Shown here one piece after another: positions 5,246 through 7,005 of a stretch of DNA of 7,005 bases. The translations under genes were made by a program, and so were the position numbers. The notes below the pieces were generated by a model that worked only from the letters and a program-made list of their open reading frames with translations, did not search any database and was not told where the DNA came from. Position 1 is the first letter of the stretch, and the number at the start of each line of letters is the position of its first letter. Origin of the DNA: Endomicrobium sp. (GTDB lineage Bacteria > Elusimicrobiota > Endomicrobiia > Endomicrobiales > Endomicrobiaceae); contig JAISKX010000030.1 of assembly GCA_031260765.1 (NCBI GenBank), positions 1-7,005 of the forward strand, given 5' to 3'.

Positions 5246-7005
5246 TTTTTACTACCTCCATTTTTTTTAATTTTATTTTTGCCGTCTGTTTTCTCTATGG
5301 CTAAATCCAAAACTTCGTCCATGTGAGATACCGGAATCATTTTGATATCATCTTTGATATTTTGAGGAATATCAACTAAATCTTTTTTATTGCCCATCGG
5401 AAACAATATAGTATTGACGCCCTCTCTATACGCGGCTAAAACTTTTTCTTTAAGACCGCCTATAGCCAAAACCCTGCCTCTTAAAGTGACTTCGCCCGTC
5501 ATAGCCAATCTCTTTTTTACAGGTTTGTCTAAACATACTGAGGCGAGAGCTGTAGTCAAAGCTATGCCCGCGCTGGGACCGTCTTTAGGAACTGCGCCTT
5601 CGGGAACATGCACATGGAAATCAATCTCTTTAAAAACTTTATCATCCACGCCCAACTTTTTTGCCGACGAGCGCACATAGGTGAGAGCGGCTTGAGCGGA
5701 CTCTTTCATAACATCGCCGAGTTTTCCGGTAAGAACCAATAACCCTTTGCCTTTCATCTTATTGACTTCTATGGTAAGAGTTTCTCCGCCGACCTCAGTC
5801 CAAGCAAGACCTGTCACAACGCCTATATCGTTTTCTGCAATTCTTTCCCTCTCAAAATGAGCTATGCCGAGATATTTTTCCAAATCTTGTTCTACAACTA
5901 CAATTTGTTTTTTTGTTTTGTCAGATTCCAATTCTTTTACGGCTTTTCTGCAAAGATTGGCGATTTCCCTTGTGAGATTTCTAACGCCCGCTTCACGGGT
6001 ATAACTTTTTATTATGCCTTCAAGAGCATCAGGCTTTATATCAAGGTCGGCAACAGTCATACCATGGTCGGCAAATTGTTTTGGGATTATAAACTCTCGG
6101 GCTATTTTTATTTTTTCTTCATCGGTATAACCCGAAAATCTGATTAGCTCCAATCTGTCTAAAAGAGTTCTCGGTATAGTCTGTAAGGAATTTGCCGTCG
6201 CTATAAACATAACTTTTGACAAATCAAAATCCACATCAAGATAATGGTCTGAAAAAGCGTAATTTTGTTCTGGGTCTAAAACCTCTAATAGAGCTGAAGA
6301 CGGGTCGCCTCTCCAATCCGCGCCTATTTTATCTATTTCATCCAAAATAAAAACGGGATTATTTGAGCCTGCCCTTTTCATAGATTGAATGATTTTGCCG
6401 GGCATTGAACCTATATAAGTGCGCCTATGTCCTCTGATTTCAGCCTCGTCCCTTACGCCGCCCATAGAAATGCGGGCAAAATTCCTGCCGAGGCTTCTTG
6501 CAACTGATTTTGCTATTGATGTTTTACCTACGCCGGGAGGTCCTATAAAACATAATATCGGTCCCTTGATTTTTTTAACCCTTGCGAGAACCGCGAGATA
6601 TTCTAAAATTCTGTCTTTTACTTTCTCTAAACCATAATGGTCTTGATTGAGAATTTCCTGCGCTCTTTTTAAATCAAGATTGTCGTCTGTGGATTTTTCC
6701 CATGGCAAATCTAAAATCCATTCTATATAAGTTCTTATCACTGTCGCTTCAGGAGACATAGAATACATTTTATCAAGGCGGGCAAGCTCTTTTTCCGCCG
6801 CATCCCTGACGGCTTGAGGCAGAGAGGCATTTTTAACTTTGTCTCTCAATTCATTTACATCTTTTTTGCCGTCTTCATCTTGTTTTAATTCTTTTTGAAT
6901 GGCCTTCATCTGCTCATTGAGATAATACTCTTTTTGCGTCTTGTCCATCTGATTTCTGACGCGGCTTTGGATTTTTCTTTCTATATCCAAAATCTCAATT
7001 TCTGA
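5242..7005 (-). CDS. lon: ATP-dependent serine protease Lon (N-terminus beyond right edge)
   Basis: The last 587 residues of a LonA protease, the cytoplasmic hexamer that degrades misfolded and regulatory proteins. Numbering from the first codon in the window: helical linker with QMDKTQKEYYLNEQMKAIQKE (about 19-39), Walker A GPPGVGKT (155-162), pore/insert region GGVRDEAEIRGHRRTYIGSMPGK (182-204), Walker B FILDEID (219-225), sensor-1 TANS (N272), LLDR (R284 in the arginine-finger region), sensor-2 GVRNLTREI (R342), and a protease domain with the Ser-Lys dyad S478 in PKDGPSAGI and K521 in GGLKEKVLAA. Compared with E. coli Lon (784 residues) only about 200 N-terminal residues are missing, and the visible part has no large gap. 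The frame is open to 7005 (SEIEIL precedes a TTG at 6990), so that TTG is internal, not the start. A Lys-rich tail ends the protein. Nothing suggests a membrane-bound LonB. The stop overlaps the aminotransferase start. Confidence 0.98.
   Translation of the reverse strand, partial: SEIEILDIERKIQSRVRNQMDKTQKEYYLNEQMKAIQKELKQDEDGKKDVNELRDKVKNASLPQAVRDAAEKELARLDKMYSMSPEATVIRTYIEWILDLPWEKSTDDNLDLKRAQEILNQDHYGLEKVKDRILEYLAVLARVKKIKGPILCFIGPPGVGKTSIAKSVARSLGRNFARISMGGVRDEAEIRGHRRTYIGSMPGKIIQSMKRAGSNNPVFILDEIDKIGADWRGDPSSALLEVLDPEQNYAFSDHYLDVDFDLSKVMFIATANSLQTIPRTLLDRLELIRFSGYTDEEKIKIAREFIIPKQFADHGMTVADLDIKPDALEGIIKSYTREAGVRNLTREIANLCRKAVKELESDKTKKQIVVVEQDLEKYLGIAHFERERIAENDIGVVTGLAWTEVGGETLTIEVNKMKGKGLLVLTGKLGDVMKESAQAALTYVRSSAKKLGVDDKVFKEIDFHVHVPEGAVPKDGPSAGIALTTALASVCLDKPVKKRLAMTGEVTLRGRVLAIGGLKEKVLAAYREGVNTILFPMGNKKDLVDIPQNIKDDIKMIPVSHMDEVLDLAIEKTDGKNKIKKNGGSKK
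5254..5259 (-). promoter_or_regulatory. Shine-Dalgarno of the aminotransferase gene, inside the end of lon
   Basis: GGAGGT lies 8 bases before the ATG at 5245 and is read as Gly-Gly in the NGGSKK tail of Lon. This is the strongest Shine-Dalgarno in the window. With the 4-base ATGA overlap it fixes the start and points to coupled translation with lon. Confidence 0.85.

Noticed and set aside
6988..6990. TTG at 6990 as the start codon of lon
   Set aside because: The frame remains open to the window edge and the five residues before it continue the alignment expected for Lon (SEIEIL before DIERKIQ). It is an internal leucine codon; about 200 residues lie outside.

Overview
The window is an AT-rich, gene-dense stretch of bacterial chromosome. 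All six recognisable genes are on the minus strand, so transcription runs from high to low coordinates. In that order they are: the C-terminal three quarters of the ATP-dependent protease Lon (runs off the right edge), a class V PLP-dependent aminotransferase, a full-length phosphoglycerate dehydrogenase (SerA), two CUT1-type sugar ABC permeases, and the N-terminal part of an NAD(P)-dependent isocitrate dehydrogenase (runs off the left edge). Good Shine-Dalgarno sites and ordinary bacterial families point to a free-living or host-associated bacterium. The class V aminotransferase next to SerA and the AT-rich, repeat-punctuated spacers remind me of Elusimicrobiota or Omnitrophota, but this is a weak impression and is not proved by the sequence.

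Right part (3926-7005): lon and the aminotransferase overlap by 4 bases (ATGA), and the aminotransferase Shine-Dalgarno lies inside the last codons of lon. A 183-base spacer, the longest in the window, separates the aminotransferase from serA. It holds three kinds of repeat: a heptamer tandem tract, a 7-bp hairpin with a GAAA loop, and two tandem GC-rich palindromes ending just before the serA Shine-Dalgarno. SerA and the aminotransferase could supply the first two steps of phosphorylated serine synthesis, with the aminotransferase standing in for SerC.

Left part (1-2344): a 69-base near-perfect palindromic element fills most of the gap between serA and the permease genes. The two permease genes overlap by 8 bases, and the second permease's stop codon is shared with the Shine-Dalgarno of the isocitrate dehydrogenase gene, so these three genes look translationally coupled. 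No substrate-binding protein or ATPase gene for this transporter is in the window.

I see no RNA genes, CRISPR arrays, insertion sequences or phage genes. Plus-strand open frames are shadows of the minus-strand genes. The gene content is ordinary housekeeping. The less ordinary material is in the repeats of the two spacers and in the gene pairings. I found no convincing new biological system here.
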